Notes: generated by a model from the letters alone, not told the origin. A stretch of 64,000 nt of DNA from Mesorhizobium sp. 1M-11 (GCF_001303895.1 NZ_LJSD01000043.1:62001-126000); one strand, 5' to 3'; positions 16,716 through 26,605 are shown, counted from the stretch's first letter. Numbers and translations are program-made.

Positions 16716-17555
16716 GTGGCGGAATTAGCGGAGAAAAAAGCCGGCAAGGCCGCGCCGATGGACCGCCTCTGGGCCGAGGGTGACGACGATCGTGTCACTG
16801 GCGATCCCGAGCTGGTCGTCGATGTCGCCGGTTTCGAGGGACCGCTCGATCTTCTCCTTCATCTCGCCCGCAACCAGAAGGTCGATCTCGCCCGCATCTC
16901 GATCCTGGCGCTGGCGGAGCAATATCTGGCCTTCGTCGAGAAGGTGAGGGCGCTGCGGCTCGAACTCGCCGCTGACTATCTGGTGATGGCGGCATGGCTG
17001 GCCTTCCTGAAATCCAAGCTGCTCATCCCCAAGCAACCCGGCGAAGAAGGCGAGAGCGGCGAGGAAATGGCGGCGGTGCTGCAATTCCGGCTGCGTCGCC
17101 TGGAAGCCATGCGCGACGCGGCCGCACGCCTGGTCAACCGCAACCGGCTTGGCCGCGACGTTTTCCAACGTGGCTTGCCCGAAATGGTCATCGTTGAGAA
17201 GCGCAACGAATTTTCGGCGACACTCTACGACCTGCTCACCGCCTACGCCGGACAGCGCCAGCGGCAGGCGATCTCCACTGTGCGCATCGCCAAGCGCGGG
17301 GTGTGGTCGCTCAAAGAGGCGCGTACCATTCTTGCCCGGCTGATCGGCGTGTCGGGGGATTGGACTGCATTGGATTCCTTCCTGATCGAATATCTGGCGA
17401 GCCCCGAGGAAAAGCGCACCGCCATGGCGTCCTCCTTCGCGGCGACATTGGAGCTTGTGCGCGAAGGCAGCATGGAAATGCGCCAGGATGAGGTATTCGC
17501 GCCGCTCTACTTGCGAGGGCGTCAACGTGTGAAGGCAGTCGAGGTCGTGCAATGA
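16716..17555 (+). CDS. scpA: Segregation and condensation protein A
   Basis: A 279-residue kleisin of the SMC-ScpAB condensin. VDVAGFEGPLDLLLHLARNQ and KVDLARISILALAEQYLAF form the N-terminal SMC-binding region; the C-terminal winged helix is near FAATLELVREGSMEMRQDEV. It bridges SMC heads and thereby compacts and segregates the chromosome. The start is GTG at 16716, with AGAAGAGGCAAG ahead of it; an ATG at 16758 would trim 14 residues and cannot be excluded. Its last four bases overlap the scpB start (ATGA). Confidence 0.93.
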   Translation: MAELAEKKAGKAAPMDRLWAEGDDDRVTGDPELVVDVAGFEGPLDLLLHLARNQKVDLARISILALAEQYLAFVEKVRALRLELAADYLVMAAWLAFLKSKLLIPKQPGEEGESGEEMAAVLQFRLRRLEAMRDAAARLVNRNRLGRDVFQRGLPEMVIVEKRNEFSATLYDLLTAYAGQRQRQAISTVRIAKRGVWSLKEARTILARLIGVSGDWTALDSFLIEYLASPEEKRTAMASSFAATLELVREGSMEMRQDEVFAPLYLRGRQRVKAVEVVQ

Positions 17556-18292
17556 GCGAAAGCAGCAACGCTTCGGTCATCCCCTTCAAGGTGGAAGACG
17601 AGGACGAGGAAGCCCAGGTCCAGAACCCGGCGGAGCGCCTGCATCAGGCCGAGGCCGTGCGCATGGCCGAGGCAATCGTCTTTGCCAGTGCCGAGCCTGT
17701 GACCGAGAAGCAACTTGCCCAGCGCCTGCCTGACGGCGTCAACGTCGCGGCGGCCATGGCGGAGCTGCAGGACATCTATTCGCGCCGGGGCGTGAACCTT
17801 GTGCGTGTTGGCGATAGTTGGGCCTTCCGGACCGCCGGTGACCTCGCCTTCCTGATGAGCCGGGATTCGGTTCAGCAGAAGAAGCTGTCGCGTGCTGCCC
17901 TCGAAGTGCTAGCCATCATTGCTTACCATCAGCCGGTCACGCGCGCGGAGATCGAGGATATTCGCGGCGTCGAGACCTCGAAAGGCACGCTGGACACGCT
18001 GCTGGAAACCGAGTGGATCAGGATGCGTGGCCGTCGCAAGACACCGGGTCGCCCGGTCACTTACGGCACCACTGACAAGTTCCTCGATCATTTTGCGCTG
18101 GAGGAGATCCGCGATCTGCCCGGTATCGAGGAGCTGAAGGGGGCAGGGCTGCTTTCCACCCGCATGCCGGCCAACTTCTCGGTGCCGCAGCCCCCTGCCG
18201 ATCCGGACGAGTTGACCGAGGACGAGGATCCGTTGACCGACATCGATCTCGAAGAGCTTGGCCTTTTGACGCCGCGCGTCACGGAAGAGTGA
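17552..18292 (+). CDS. scpB: Segregation and condensation protein B
   Basis: A 246-residue ScpB with two winged-helix domains: RMAEAIVFASAEPVTEKQLA begins the first, LSRAALEVLAIIAYHQPVTR and EIEDIRGVETSKGTLDTLLE belong to the second. It dimerises and binds ScpA to regulate SMC ATPase activity. The acidic C-terminal tail (about 40 residues, DPDELTEDEDPLTDIDLEEL) is typical of alphaproteobacterial members. Start and ScpA stop overlap as ATGA, giving stoichiometric coupling. Confidence 0.93.
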   Translation: MSESSNASVIPFKVEDEDEEAQVQNPAERLHQAEAVRMAEAIVFASAEPVTEKQLAQRLPDGVNVAAAMAELQDIYSRRGVNLVRVGDSWAFRTAGDLAFLMSRDSVQQKKLSRAALEVLAIIAYHQPVTRAEIEDIRGVETSKGTLDTLLETEWIRMRGRRKTPGRPVTYGTTDKFLDHFALEEIRDLPGIEELKGAGLLSTRMPANFSVPQPPADPDELTEDEDPLTDIDLEELGLLTPRVTEE

Positions 18293-18470
18293 TTGGCCAG
18301 CTTACCGAAAGCCGTTCATGCGCTGTTTGGTAGCGGCGTATTTTCGGGTGCGCTCAACAAATCCGGCTGACAATTGGCCGCACGTGATAGAAGCTGTCGC
18401 GGTTCCGTTTGAATCCGGATGCGAAAACGCATAGATCAGCGGCAGGGAAACAGTTCAAGAGAGATAAACA

Positions 18471-18689
18471 ATGGGTTCGTTTTCGATTTGGCACTGGCTG
18501 ATCGTGCTGGTCATCGTGCTCCTGGTGTTCGGCCGGGGCAAGATTCCGGAACTGATGGGTGACATGGCCAAGGGCATCAAGAGCTTCAAGAAGGGCATGG
18601 CTGACGACGAAGCCGACGATTCCCGCACTGTCGAGCACCGCTCCGACGAAACCGTCTCGAAGATGAAGGAAAAGGCCGGCAAGAGCTGA
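18471..18689 (+). CDS. tatA: Sec-independent protein translocase TatA
   Basis: A 72-residue protein with a short N-terminal membrane helix ([20 protein letters not shown]), the [20 protein letters not shown] hinge and amphipathic helix, and a charged tail. It oligomerises to form the passage for folded twin-arginine substrates. It opens the tatABC operon; 178 bases precede it after scpB, including AAGAGAGATAAAC as ribosome site and a small ATGCG-AAAA-CGCAT stem. Two likely substrates are encoded in this window (binding proteins at 45528 and 61535). Confidence 0.96.
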   Translation: MGSFSIWHWLIVLVIVLLVFGRGKIPELMGDMAKGIKSFKKGMADDEADDSRTVEHRSDETVSKMKEKAGKS

Positions 18690-18739
18690 GCCGCTGCTTT
18701 TCCGGAGACATCGTCAGGCATTAGTCGGAACTCAGAGCC

Positions 18740-19465
18740 ATGTTTGAAGTCGGCTGGACCGAGATGCTGGTGATTGCGATCGTCATGATCGTGGTCGTCG
18801 GCCCTAAGGATTTGCCGAACATGCTGCGTACCTTTGGCCGCACGGTGGCCAAGCTGCGTTCCATGGCCGGTGACTTCCAGAAGCAGTTCAACGATGCGCT
18901 GAAGGAAGCCGAGCTCGACGACGTCAAGAAATCGGTCGACGAATTGCGCGGTCTCAATCCGGCGGCTCAAATCCGCAAGCAGCTCAATCCGTTCGAGCAG
19001 GCCGCCGCCGATGTGCGCGCTGGTGTCGACAACATGATGAAGCCGAAGCCGGCGGAGGATCCGACGGCTCCAGCCGCAGGCGAACCGCAGGCGACGGAGC
19101 CACTGAAGAACGGCGCCACCGTCCTGCCCGGCGTGAACGGCCCGGAAAGCATGCCTGCAGCGCCAGCCGTTCCGGCAGTGGAGCCTGTTGCGTCCGCAGC
19201 GCCGGCAAGGCGCAAGCCAGCCGCCAAAGCGTCTGGTGCTTCGCCGAAAACTGCTTCCAAGCCTGCTGCGGTAAAAGCGGCACCCAAGGCAGCCGACAAA
19301 AAGGTATCGGCCAAGCCGAGTGCGGCCAGGTCCGGTCCCGACGCCAAAACCTCAGCTGCAGCCAAGGTCGTAGCGAAGGCGACGCCAGCTCCGAAGGCGG
19401 CGGCCAAGCCGGCAGCTGCAAAGGCGCCCGCTCCCATAAAGAAGACGGCGAGGACCGCCAAGTGA
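18740..19465 (+). CDS. tatB: Sec-independent protein translocase TatB
   Basis: A 241-residue protein: the N-terminal helix MFEVGWTEMLVIAIVMIVVV with the conserved membrane Glu, then GPKDLPNMLRTFGRTVAKLR as amphipathic helix. The C-terminal half is an unusually long Ala/Lys/Pro-rich tail (from about residue 115 on), low in complexity. TatB with TatC forms the receptor for twin-arginine signal peptides. It overlaps the tatC start by four bases (GTGA). Confidence 0.95.
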   Translation: MFEVGWTEMLVIAIVMIVVVGPKDLPNMLRTFGRTVAKLRSMAGDFQKQFNDALKEAELDDVKKSVDELRGLNPAAQIRKQLNPFEQAAADVRAGVDNMMKPKPAEDPTAPAAGEPQATEPLKNGATVLPGVNGPESMPAAPAVPAVEPVASAAPARRKPAAKASGASPKTASKPAAVKAAPKAADKKVSAKPSAARSGPDAKTSAAAKVVAKATPAPKAAAKPAAAKAPAPIKKTARTAK

Positions 19466-20334
19466 GCCTTTCTGAAAAGGACGAGATCGACAAGTCGTCG
19501 GCCCCGCTCATCGAGCATCTGATCGAGCTGCGCCGTCGACTCATCTGGTCGATCGGCGGTTTCTTTGTTGCGTTCCTGGTCTGCTTCTTCTTTGCCAAGA
19601 AGCTGTTCAACCTGCTGGTCGTCCCATTCAAATGGGCGACGCAATGGGCCGGGCTCGATCCGCACAAGGTCGAGCTGATCTATACCGCACCGCAGGAGTT
19701 TTTCTTCACGCAGGTCAAGCTCGCCATGTTCGGCGGCATGGTCATCGCTTTTCCGCTGATTGCGACGCAGATCTACAAATTCATCGCTCCCGGCCTCTAC
19801 AAGAACGAACGTGCTGCCTTCCTTCCGTTCCTGATCGCTTCGCCGATCTTGTTCCTGATGGGCGCAGCCCTTGTCTATTTCTTCTTCACGCCGATGGTGA
19901 TGTGGTTCTTCCTCGCCATGCAGCAGGCCGGAACGGACAGCGAGGTGCAGATTTCCCTGCTGCCCAAGGTGTCGGAATATCTCAGCCTCATCATGACGCT
20001 GATCTTCTCGTTCGGCCTGGTATTCCAGTTGCCGGTGGTGACCAGCCTGATGACGCGTGTCGGCCTGCTGTCCTCGCAAGCGCTGGTCGACAAGCGGCGC
20101 TGGGCGATCGTCATCGCCTTCGTCGTCGCAGCCGTGCTCACGCCGCCCGATCCGCTCAGCCAGATCGGTTTGGCGCTGCCCACCATCATCCTGTACGAAG
20201 TCGCAATCTGGACCGCGCGTATGATCGAGAAAAGCCAGCAGCGCGAAAAACTGGCACGGGAGAAGCAGGAAGCAGACGACTCCACTGGGGAGCAGTCTTC
20301 CGAGTCTCCTGCGGATCCCGCGCAACAATCCTGA
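19462..20334 (+). CDS. tatC: Sec-independent protein translocase TatC
   Basis: A 290-residue protein with six membrane helices. SAPLIEHLIELRRRLIWSIG is the signal-recognising N-terminal element with its key Glu, followed by TAPQEFFFTQVKLAMFGGMV and FIAPGLYKNERAAFLPFL, all hallmark TatC segments. The C-terminal 45 residues are a hydrophilic, charged tail. The start is GTG 19462, overlapping the tatB stop. It forms the Tat receptor core in the inner membrane. Confidence 0.96.
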   Translation: MSLSEKDEIDKSSAPLIEHLIELRRRLIWSIGGFFVAFLVCFFFAKKLFNLLVVPFKWATQWAGLDPHKVELIYTAPQEFFFTQVKLAMFGGMVIAFPLIATQIYKFIAPGLYKNERAAFLPFLIASPILFLMGAALVYFFFTPMVMWFFLAMQQAGTDSEVQISLLPKVSEYLSLIMTLIFSFGLVFQLPVVTSLMTRVGLLSSQALVDKRRWAIVIAFVVAAVLTPPDPLSQIGLALPTIILYEVAIWTARMIEKSQQREKLAREKQEADDSTGEQSSESPADPAQQS

Positions 20335-20548
20335 TCCAGCTCTCCGGTCGCCACCTTCTTCTGGTTCATGGTCGCGAGTCGTATCTCGTTGGCGAAATTT
20401 CGGCATCCTGCGGCGGACCGAATGATGGTGCCGCCTAGGTCACGAAGTCTCGATTTTGATTTTCCGTTCCGGGCGCCCAGGCCGTCCCACCCTTGCATCC
20501 TGCGCTGAGGAGAGTTACCCCACGGCTCCCTCTTCAGGATGGATGGAC

Positions 20549-21853
20549 ATGCTCGATATCAGATGGATTCGCGAAAACCCGCAGGCCCTTGTTGAAGCGC
20601 TGGTGAAGCGCTCGTGGTCGCAGGCCGATGCGCAGTCCACCGTCGAGGACATCATTGCTAGGGATGAAGCCCGTCGTGCGCATCTCGGGCGGCTGCAGGA
20701 GGCGCAGGAGCGCCGCAATACCGTGTCCAAGGAGATCGGCAAGGCGCTCAGCATGAAGGATGCCGAGCTGGCTGAAAAGCTGAAAGCTGAAGTCGCCGAG
20801 ATCAAAAGCTTCATCCAGGGTGGTGAAGCCGAGGAGCGCCGGCTTGATGAGGCGCTCGAAGGTCTCCTGGCCGTCATACCCAACGTGCCGCTGGATGACG
20901 TTCCGGTCGGCAAGGACGAGCACGACAATGTCGAGGTACACAAGGTCGGCAAGGTCGCCACGCGGCCGAACTGGGTCAAGGAGCACTTCGAGATTGGCGA
21001 GGCGCTGGGCCTGATGGATTTCGAGCGCGCTGCCAAGCTGTCGGGCTCGCGCTTCACCATTCTCCAGGGGCAATTGGCAAGGCTCGAGCGCGCGCTCGGC
21101 CAGTTCATGCTCGACCTGCATACGACCGAGCATGGCTACACGGAAGTGCAGCCGCCGCTTCTGGTGCGCGACGAAGTGCTCTTCGGCACCAACCAGTTGC
21201 CAAAATTCGAAGAGGATCTTTTCTTCACCCCGCATGGCGAGAGCCGGCTGGGCCTGATCCCGACGGCTGAAGTGCCGCTTACCAATCTGGTGCGTGAAGA
21301 GATCGTCGCGCATGACAGGCTACCGTTGCGCCTCACCGCACTCACGCCATGCTTCCGCTCGGAAGCTGGTTCGGCCGGCCGTGACACGCGTGGAATGCTG
21401 CGCCAGCACCAGTTCTACAAGGTCGAACTGGTCTCCATCACCGATCAGGAGGTGTCGGTCACCGAACACCAGCGCATGACGCAGTGCGCCGAGGAGGTGT
21501 TGAAGCGGCTTGAATTGCCGTTCCGCACCGTGGCGCTGTGCACCGGCGACATGGGCTTCGGCGCGCGCAAGACCTACGACATCGAGGTCTGGCTACCCGG
21601 GCAGAACGCCTATCGCGAGATCTCGTCCTGCTCGGTCTGCGGCGATTTCCAGGCCAGGCGCATGAACGCCCGCTACAAGGACCGCGAAGGCAAGGGCAAC
21701 CTCTTCGTGCACACGTTGAACGGGTCGGGTGTTGCCGTCGGGCGCGCGCTCATCGCCGTCATCGAAAATTATCAGAACGAGGATGGCAGCGTAACCATTC
21801 CTGAAGCGCTCAAGCCTTACATGGGCGGCTTGGAAAGAATCGAATCGAAATAA
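20549..21853 (+). CDS. serS: Seryl-tRNA synthetase
   Basis: A 434-residue class II synthetase that charges tRNA-Ser. The N-terminal antiparallel coiled coil spans about residues 30-105 (for example [20 protein letters not shown]). Motif 2 is [20 protein letters not shown], and motif 3 lies in [23 protein letters not shown] 20549 ([10 protein letters not shown]) is the conserved start; upstream in-frame residues are not family-like. The 214 bases before it hold no other gene. Its TAA stop overlaps the surE ATG by one base. Confidence 0.96.
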   Translation: MLDIRWIRENPQALVEALVKRSWSQADAQSTVEDIIARDEARRAHLGRLQEAQERRNTVSKEIGKALSMKDAELAEKLKAEVAEIKSFIQGGEAEERRLDEALEGLLAVIPNVPLDDVPVGKDEHDNVEVHKVGKVATRPNWVKEHFEIGEALGLMDFERAAKLSGSRFTILQGQLARLERALGQFMLDLHTTEHGYTEVQPPLLVRDEVLFGTNQLPKFEEDLFFTPHGESRLGLIPTAEVPLTNLVREEIVAHDRLPLRLTALTPCFRSEAGSAGRDTRGMLRQHQFYKVELVSITDQEVSVTEHQRMTQCAEEVLKRLELPFRTVALCTGDMGFGARKTYDIEVWLPGQNAYREISSCSVCGDFQARRMNARYKDREGKGNLFVHTLNGSGVAVGRALIAVIENYQNEDGSVTIPEALKPYMGGLERIESK

Positions 21854-22611
21854 TGCGTATTCTTCTGACCAACGACGACGGCATCCATGCCGAGGGACTG
21901 GCTTCGCTGGAACGCATCGCCCGAACGCTTTCGGACGATGTCTGGGTCGTGGCCCCCGAAACCGATCAGTCCGGCTATGCGCATTCGCTGTCTATCTCCG
22001 AGCCGTTGCGCCTGCGCAAGATCGGTGATCGCCATTATGCGGTGCGCGGCACCCCGACCGACTGCGTCATCATGGGCGCACGCAAGATCCTGCCCGGACT
22101 GCCGGACCTCGTTCTGTCCGGCATCAATTCCGGTGCCAACATTGCCGACGATGTCACCTATTCGGGCACGGTGGCAGGGGCCATGGAGGGCACGCTGCTC
22201 GGTGTGCGTTCCATCGCCATCAGTCAGGCATATTCATATGTCGGCGAGGATCGCGTCGTCCCTTATGAAACGACCGAGGCACTGGCACCGGCATTGTTGA
22301 AGAAGCTGGTTGCTACACCCTTGCCGGAAGGCGTGCTACTCAACGTCAATTTTCCGAACTGCGCGCCCGAGGAAGTCTCCGGCACGGTGGTGACGTCGCA
22401 AGGCAAGCTGGTGCATTCGCTGTGGGTTGATGAACGCCGCGACGGGCGAGGTCTGCCTTATTTCTGGCTGCGCTTCGGCCGTGAGCCGGCGGAAGGCAAG
22501 ACCGGCACCGATCTTCATGCCATGCGCAACAAGCTGGTCTCGGTAACGCCGCTCCACCTTGATCTGACCGCATACGAAATCCGCGACCAACTGACGAAGG
22601 CGCTTGCATGA
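21853..22611 (+). CDS. surE: 5'/3'-nucleotidase SurE
   Basis: A 252-residue SurE-family phosphatase that dephosphorylates nucleoside monophosphates. The metal-binding [20 protein letters not shown] opens the protein with the Asp-Asp pair. [20 protein letters not shown] gives the Asn/Ser ligands, followed by [13 protein letters not shown]. The length is normal. It sits between serS and pcm, overlapping both (TAATG and ATGA), the classic surE-pcm stress-survival pair. Confidence 0.96.
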   Translation: MRILLTNDDGIHAEGLASLERIARTLSDDVWVVAPETDQSGYAHSLSISEPLRLRKIGDRHYAVRGTPTDCVIMGARKILPGLPDLVLSGINSGANIADDVTYSGTVAGAMEGTLLGVRSIAISQAYSYVGEDRVVPYETTEALAPALLKKLVATPLPEGVLLNVNFPNCAPEEVSGTVVTSQGKLVHSLWVDERRDGRGLPYFWLRFGREPAEGKTGTDLHAMRNKLVSVTPLHLDLTAYEIRDQLTKALA

Positions 22612-23261
22612 CCGGTGGTTTCGACGAACGCGAGGGGTTTGCCGCCTTTTTGCTTCGCCTGCGCGGCAAGGGTGCCGTTCCGAAACCGCTGATCGCTGCG
22701 TTTGAAGCGACGCCACGCCAGGCTTTCATCTCCGGCCAGTTCCATTCCATCGCCTGGACCGATCGCATGTTGCCGATCGAGTGCGGCGAGGCGATGGAAG
22801 GAGCTGACCTGCAGGCCGCCGTCATTACCGCGCTGAACATCGAGCCCGGCAATCGCGTGCTGGAGATCGGCACCGGTTCAGGCTTTACCGCGGCCGTCAT
22901 GGCGCGGTTGGCTGCGCGTGTTGTCACCGTCGATCGCTACAAGTCGCTTATCGAACTTGCCAAGCAGCGCTTCGAAGCACTCGGCATTACCAATGTGTTC
23001 GCGCGTCATGCCGATGGTTCGAACGGACTCGTCAATGAAGGGCCATTCGATCGAATCATCGTCTGGGCAGCCTTTGACACTTTGCCGCGTTTTCTGCTCG
23101 ACCAACTCTCCAGTGGCGGTACGGTGATCGCTCCGATCGGCCCGGAAGAGGGGGAACAGGTGCTGGCCAAGTTGATCAAGGTGGGCAGCCGTTTCGAACG
23201 CGAGGATATCGGCACGGTGCGTTTCCAGCCGATCTTGCCGGGGGCGGCAGCTTTCATTTGA
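22608..23261 (+). CDS. pcm: Protein-L-isoaspartate O-methyltransferase
   Basis: A 217-residue SAM-dependent enzyme repairing isoaspartyl residues in aged proteins. The signature SAM-binding stretch is [20 protein letters not shown]; downstream [20 protein letters not shown] supplies the acidic SAM-contact strand, and [20 protein letters not shown] the later core. The typical substrate loop is present, although AAF replaces the more usual TAAA wording. It overlaps surE by four bases. Confidence 0.93.
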   Translation: MTGGFDEREGFAAFLLRLRGKGAVPKPLIAAFEATPRQAFISGQFHSIAWTDRMLPIECGEAMEGADLQAAVITALNIEPGNRVLEIGTGSGFTAAVMARLAARVVTVDRYKSLIELAKQRFEALGITNVFARHADGSNGLVNEGPFDRIIVWAAFDTLPRFLLDQLSSGGTVIAPIGPEEGEQVLAKLIKVGSRFEREDIGTVRFQPILPGAAAFI

Positions 23262-23399
23262 TCTCCGGTGCAACGTACCGCCCCGATCCGGACAAACATT
23301 TTAAGAAAAATTTCGACGGATTCTAACGGCTTAACCGACCAGTAACATTAACGCGCTTTAATCAGGTCAGTGAGTACCGGGTAAGTGCGGGTTGTTGCG

Positions 23400-24998
23400 A
23401 TGCAGTTCAAATCCTTGAAGGCAAACAAACGCAATTTGACGCGTGGCTGCGCCATGTTGCTGGTCATCGGAGCTGTTTCTGGGTGTAGTTCCCAGGTTGC
23501 CCGCTTCGGTGGCGTCGATACGATGGCGACGGCCTCGACCGACAATCAGCGTTCAATCATAACCAAGCCGGCTGCTTCCCAGCCTTATCCGGGCGACGCG
23601 CAGTATCAGGCCTCCAATGTCAATTATTCGCGCTCGTCGGTCACCCGTTCTAGCCTGTCTCCGGTTTCGTCGCAGCCGCTGCCGACGGTAGCGCAAGCGA
23701 CTGCACCGGCTGTCAACAAGGCCCGTTCTGTCGCTGAACCGATCATGGCGCAGGGCGCGGCGAAGGTCGCCAAGGTCGATCAGACCGTAACTGGCGGCGT
23801 CAATCAGCTGCAGGCGCCGGTGAATTCCACGATTGCCAGCACGCAGATCGTGGCAGAGGAAGTGAAGGGCTGGTCGCGGGCCGGCGGTACGCAGATCACC
23901 GCACGTGAAGGCGAAACCGTCTACAACCTCTCGCGCCGCTACGGTGTGCCAGCTGACGTCCTGATGAAGACGAATGGTCTCGCCTCGGCCGACGGACTCA
24001 AGAGCGGTCAGAAGCTGGTCATCCCGACCTATGTCTATACCAACAAGGCGCCGGTTTCCGCGCCGGATAATGATCCGAACGTTGCCGATGCCAAGTCGTC
24101 GCGCGGCACCAAATACGACGTGCCGGCCAACAAGGTGCCTCTGCCGGGCAACGCGCCGGTGGAAAAGGTAGCTGTTCTGCCGCAGCAGCCGAAGGTCAAG
24201 GAAGGCAAGGCTGCAGCTCAGGTCGATACCTCGGCTGCCGCCAGCGATCCGAAGGCGAAGCTGGCCAAGGAGGCCCAGGTCGCTGCCGTGCAGCCGAAGG
24301 GTGGGGCAGGCGGCTACACCGTCCAGCAGGGCGACACACTGTCTTCGATTGCTCGCAAGACCGGTGTTTCGACCACTGCGCTGAAGCAGGCCAACGGCAT
24401 GCAGGACGGCCTGCTGCGCATCGGCCAGACCTTGAAGGTTCCCGCTGCGGGTAGCGCGCCTGCGGCGGCAGTGGCTGCCGCCAAGCCCGCGGCCGCGGTC
24501 GATGCCGTCAATACGGCTTCAATCCCGGCACCGGAGAAGCCGAGTGCCACGCTGGCCACCTATACACCGCCGAAGAAGGACCAGAAGGTCATTCAGCAGG
24601 CAGAGAGCGACGCCGCCGAGGCTCCCGATGCCACCGGTATCGGCAAGATGCGCTGGCCGGTGCGCGGTCGCGTCATTTCCGGCTACAAGTCGGGAACGGG
24701 TGGTATCGACATCGCGGTTCCGGAAGGCACGCCGGTCAAGGCTGCCGAGAATGGCGTCGTCATCTATGCCGGCGACGGGCTGAAGGAATTCGGCAACACC
24801 GTGCTGGTGCGGCATGAAGATGGCCTGGTTACGGTCTACGGTCACGCCTCCTCGCTGGAGGTGCAGCGCGGCCAGAAGGTCAAGCGTGGCCAGGAAATCG
24901 CACGATCGGGCATGAGCGGCACCACCGAGTCGCCGAAGCTGCATTTCGAGGTGCGCAAGAATTCGTCGCCGGTCGATCCGCAAACCTTCCTCGAGTAG
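23400..24998 (+). CDS. NlpD/DipM-type lipoprotein, two LysM plus degenerate M23 domain
   Basis: About 532 residues. A signal with lipobox (LLVIGAVSGCSS) anchors it to a membrane. LysM 1 (ITAREGETVYNLSRRYGVPA) lies near residue 165 and LysM 2 (GYTVQQGDTLSSIARKTGVS) near 305; both bind peptidoglycan. The C-terminal LytM fold (GRVISGYKSGTGGIDIAVPE to KLHFEVRKN) lacks the first zinc His (GGID instead of HxGxD) and the HxH pair reads KLH. It is therefore probably an amidase activator, not a hydrolase, like NlpD or DipM in septum splitting. ATG 23400 is preferred over GTG 23385. A strong terminator follows. Confidence 0.88.
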   Translation: MQFKSLKANKRNLTRGCAMLLVIGAVSGCSSQVARFGGVDTMATASTDNQRSIITKPAASQPYPGDAQYQASNVNYSRSSVTRSSLSPVSSQPLPTVAQATAPAVNKARSVAEPIMAQGAAKVAKVDQTVTGGVNQLQAPVNSTIASTQIVAEEVKGWSRAGGTQITAREGETVYNLSRRYGVPADVLMKTNGLASADGLKSGQKLVIPTYVYTNKAPVSAPDNDPNVADAKSSRGTKYDVPANKVPLPGNAPVEKVAVLPQQPKVKEGKAAAQVDTSAAASDPKAKLAKEAQVAAVQPKGGAGGYTVQQGDTLSSIARKTGVSTTALKQANGMQDGLLRIGQTLKVPAAGSAPAAAVAAAKPAAAVDAVNTASIPAPEKPSATLATYTPPKKDQKVIQQAESDAAEAPDATGIGKMRWPVRGRVISGYKSGTGGIDIAVPEGTPVKAAENGVVIYAGDGLKEFGNTVLVRHEDGLVTVYGHASSLEVQRGQKVKRGQEIARSGMSGTTESPKLHFEVRKNSSPVDPQTFLE

Positions 24999-25065
24999 GC
25001 TGGGCCTCGAATAGAAGAACAAGAAGATCGCGGGTCGTCGACCTCCAGTCCGGCCCGGCAGCTTG

Positions 25066-25092
25066 GCCCGCTCCTCGAGGAGCGGGCTTTTT
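25066..25092 (+). terminator. Rho-independent terminator after the NlpD-like gene
   Basis: A perfect 22-base palindrome (GCCCGCTCCTC / GAGGAGCGGGC, 25066-25087) followed by TTTTT. It closes the nagZ-to-nlpD block and faces the convergent DUF815 gene. Confidence 0.9.
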
Positions 25093-25117
25093 CGGTTTAT
25101 GTCGATGAATCAGCTTG

Positions 25118-25987
25118 TTAGAGCGGCTTGCCGAGGCGGCCGGCCAGATCCTGCGTGAACTGCCAAGCGACACGGCCGGAACGGCTGCCGCGCGTCGTTG
25201 CCCATTCCAGCGCCTCCGCGCGCAGCGTGTCGGCATCGATGTCCAATCCGAAATGGGTGACATAGCCGTTGACCATGTCGAGATAGTCGTCCTGCGAGCA
25301 TTTATGGAAGCCGAGCCACAGGCCGAAACGGTCTGACAGCGACACTTTTTCTTCCACCGCCTCTGACGGATTGATCGCTGTCGAGCGCTCATTGTCGATC
25401 ATGTCGCGCGGCAACAGGTGACGGCGGTTCGAGGTGGCATAGAAGATGACGTTGTGCGGCCTGCCTTCGACGCCACCTTCCAGCGCTGCCTTGAGCGACT
25501 TGTAGGAAGTGTCGTCATGGTCGAAGGAAAGGTCGTCGCAGAACAGGATGAAACGATGGGGGGCGACCTTCAGCATCGCCATCAGCTTCGGCAAGGTGTC
25601 GATGTCCTCGCGATGGATCTCGATCAGCTTGAGCGGGCCGCCTGGTTTGCCGGATACGTTGATCGCAGCATGGACAGCCTTGACCAGCGAAGACTTGCCC
25701 ATGCCGCGCGCGCCCCACAGCAGCACATTGTTTGCAGCATAGCCGGAGGCAAAACGCTCCGTGTTGTCGAACAGGATGTCGCGCACGTGGTCGACGCCAC
25801 GGATAAGGGAGATGTCGACCCTGTTCACCTTGGCGATCGGCTCGAGATAGCCGGGATCGGCCTGCCAGACGAAGCAGTCGGCCGCGGCAATGTCGGTCCT
25901 CGGCGGCGGTGGCGGTGCCAGCCGGGCAACGGCCTCGATCAGGCGATCGAGTTTTTCGGATAGCGCTTCGATGTTTTCCTGGGGCAA
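25118..25987 (-). CDS. DUF815-family AAA ATPase
   Basis: A 289-residue P-loop ATPase. The N-terminus is a short helix with Pro-rich linker; Walker A is LLWGARGMGKSSLVKAVHAA and Walker B FILFCDDLSFDHDD. NVIFYATSNRRHLLPRDMID provides the sensor-1 Asn, and the C-terminal lid includes ALEWATTRGSRSGRVAWQF. Members of this family are common in proteobacteria and are assigned only as predicted ATPases. The divergent gene is yajC, 230 bases away, with two palindromes between. Confidence 0.9.
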   Translation of the reverse strand: MPQENIEALSEKLDRLIEAVARLAPPPPPRTDIAAADCFVWQADPGYLEPIAKVNRVDISLIRGVDHVRDILFDNTERFASGYAANNVLLWGARGMGKSSLVKAVHAAINVSGKPGGPLKLIEIHREDIDTLPKLMAMLKVAPHRFILFCDDLSFDHDDTSYKSLKAALEGGVEGRPHNVIFYATSNRRHLLPRDMIDNERSTAINPSEAVEEKVSLSDRFGLWLGFHKCSQDDYLDMVNGYVTHFGLDIDADTLRAEALEWATTRGSRSGRVAWQFTQDLAGRLGKPL

Positions 25988-26013
25988 GGGACGTCCTCGG
26001 CATCGTTATGATG

Positions 26014-26045
26014 TACGCATCTGCATGCGTACCGTACCGTACGGT
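26014..26045. promoter_or_regulatory. Two adjacent palindromes in the DUF815-yajC divergent promoter
   Basis: TACGCAT-CTGC-ATGCGTA (26014-26031) is followed at once by ACCGT-ACGGT (26036-26045) with an extra ACCGT copy before it. Both are of operator size and lie about 30 to 60 bases upstream of the DUF815 start. No regulator is identifiable. Confidence 0.4.
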
Positions 26046-26217
26046 TCTCTCACGGGCTTCCACTTTTTGCAAGCATTGGTGCGACCAAAGCGACACGCTG
26101 GCACAACAGTGGTGGGAGCAGGGTGGGGAATGGTTGCAATAGTGGCTTTACCGACTATATTCCGCGCAAATTTCGTGGGCCGGATAACGGCTTTCCTCTA
26201 CGTCTCAGGAGTTTTCG

Positions 26218-26556
26218 ATGTTCGTGACACCGGCATACGCCCAGGGCGTTGGCGCTACCCCTGATGTCTTCATCAGCATTTTGCCGTTTGTCCTCATTTT
26301 CGTGATCATGTATTTTCTGATCATCCGCCCGCAGCGTACGCAGATGAAGAAGCGCGGCGAGATGCTGTCCGCGATCCGCCGCGGCGACACGGTCGTCACC
26401 GGCGGCGGTTTTGTCGGCAAGGTCACCAAGGTGGTGGACGACAACGAACTCGAGGTTGATCTCGGCAACGGCCTGAAGGTCACCGCTCTGCGCAGCACCA
26501 TCGCCGATGTTCGGGTCAAGGGCGAGCCGGTTGCCAACCAGAACGCCAAGAACTAA
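26218..26556 (+). CDS. yajC: Preprotein translocase subunit YajC
   Basis: A 112-residue inner-membrane accessory of SecDF. After a short N-terminal region comes one helix (ILPFVLIFVIMYFLIIRPQR), then the diagnostic MKKRGEMLSAIRRGDTVVTG and a cytoplasmic beta-rich tail ending VRVKGEPVANQNAKN. The gene is followed 49 bases later by secDF, the usual operon order. Confidence 0.96.
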   Translation: MFVTPAYAQGVGATPDVFISILPFVLIFVIMYFLIIRPQRTQMKKRGEMLSAIRRGDTVVTGGGFVGKVTKVVDDNELEVDLGNGLKVTALRSTIADVRVKGEPVANQNAKN

Positions 26557-26605
26557 GCGCTGCGGCGTGCCCGGCACGCCGGATCGGCCCACTGGATCGT
26601 AGAAC

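Noticed and set aside
23348-23361. CtrA-like box TTAA-CGCGCT-TTAA upstream of the NlpD-like gene
   Set aside because: The spacer is six, not seven, bases and the region is AT-rich; the match is too weak without comparative support.
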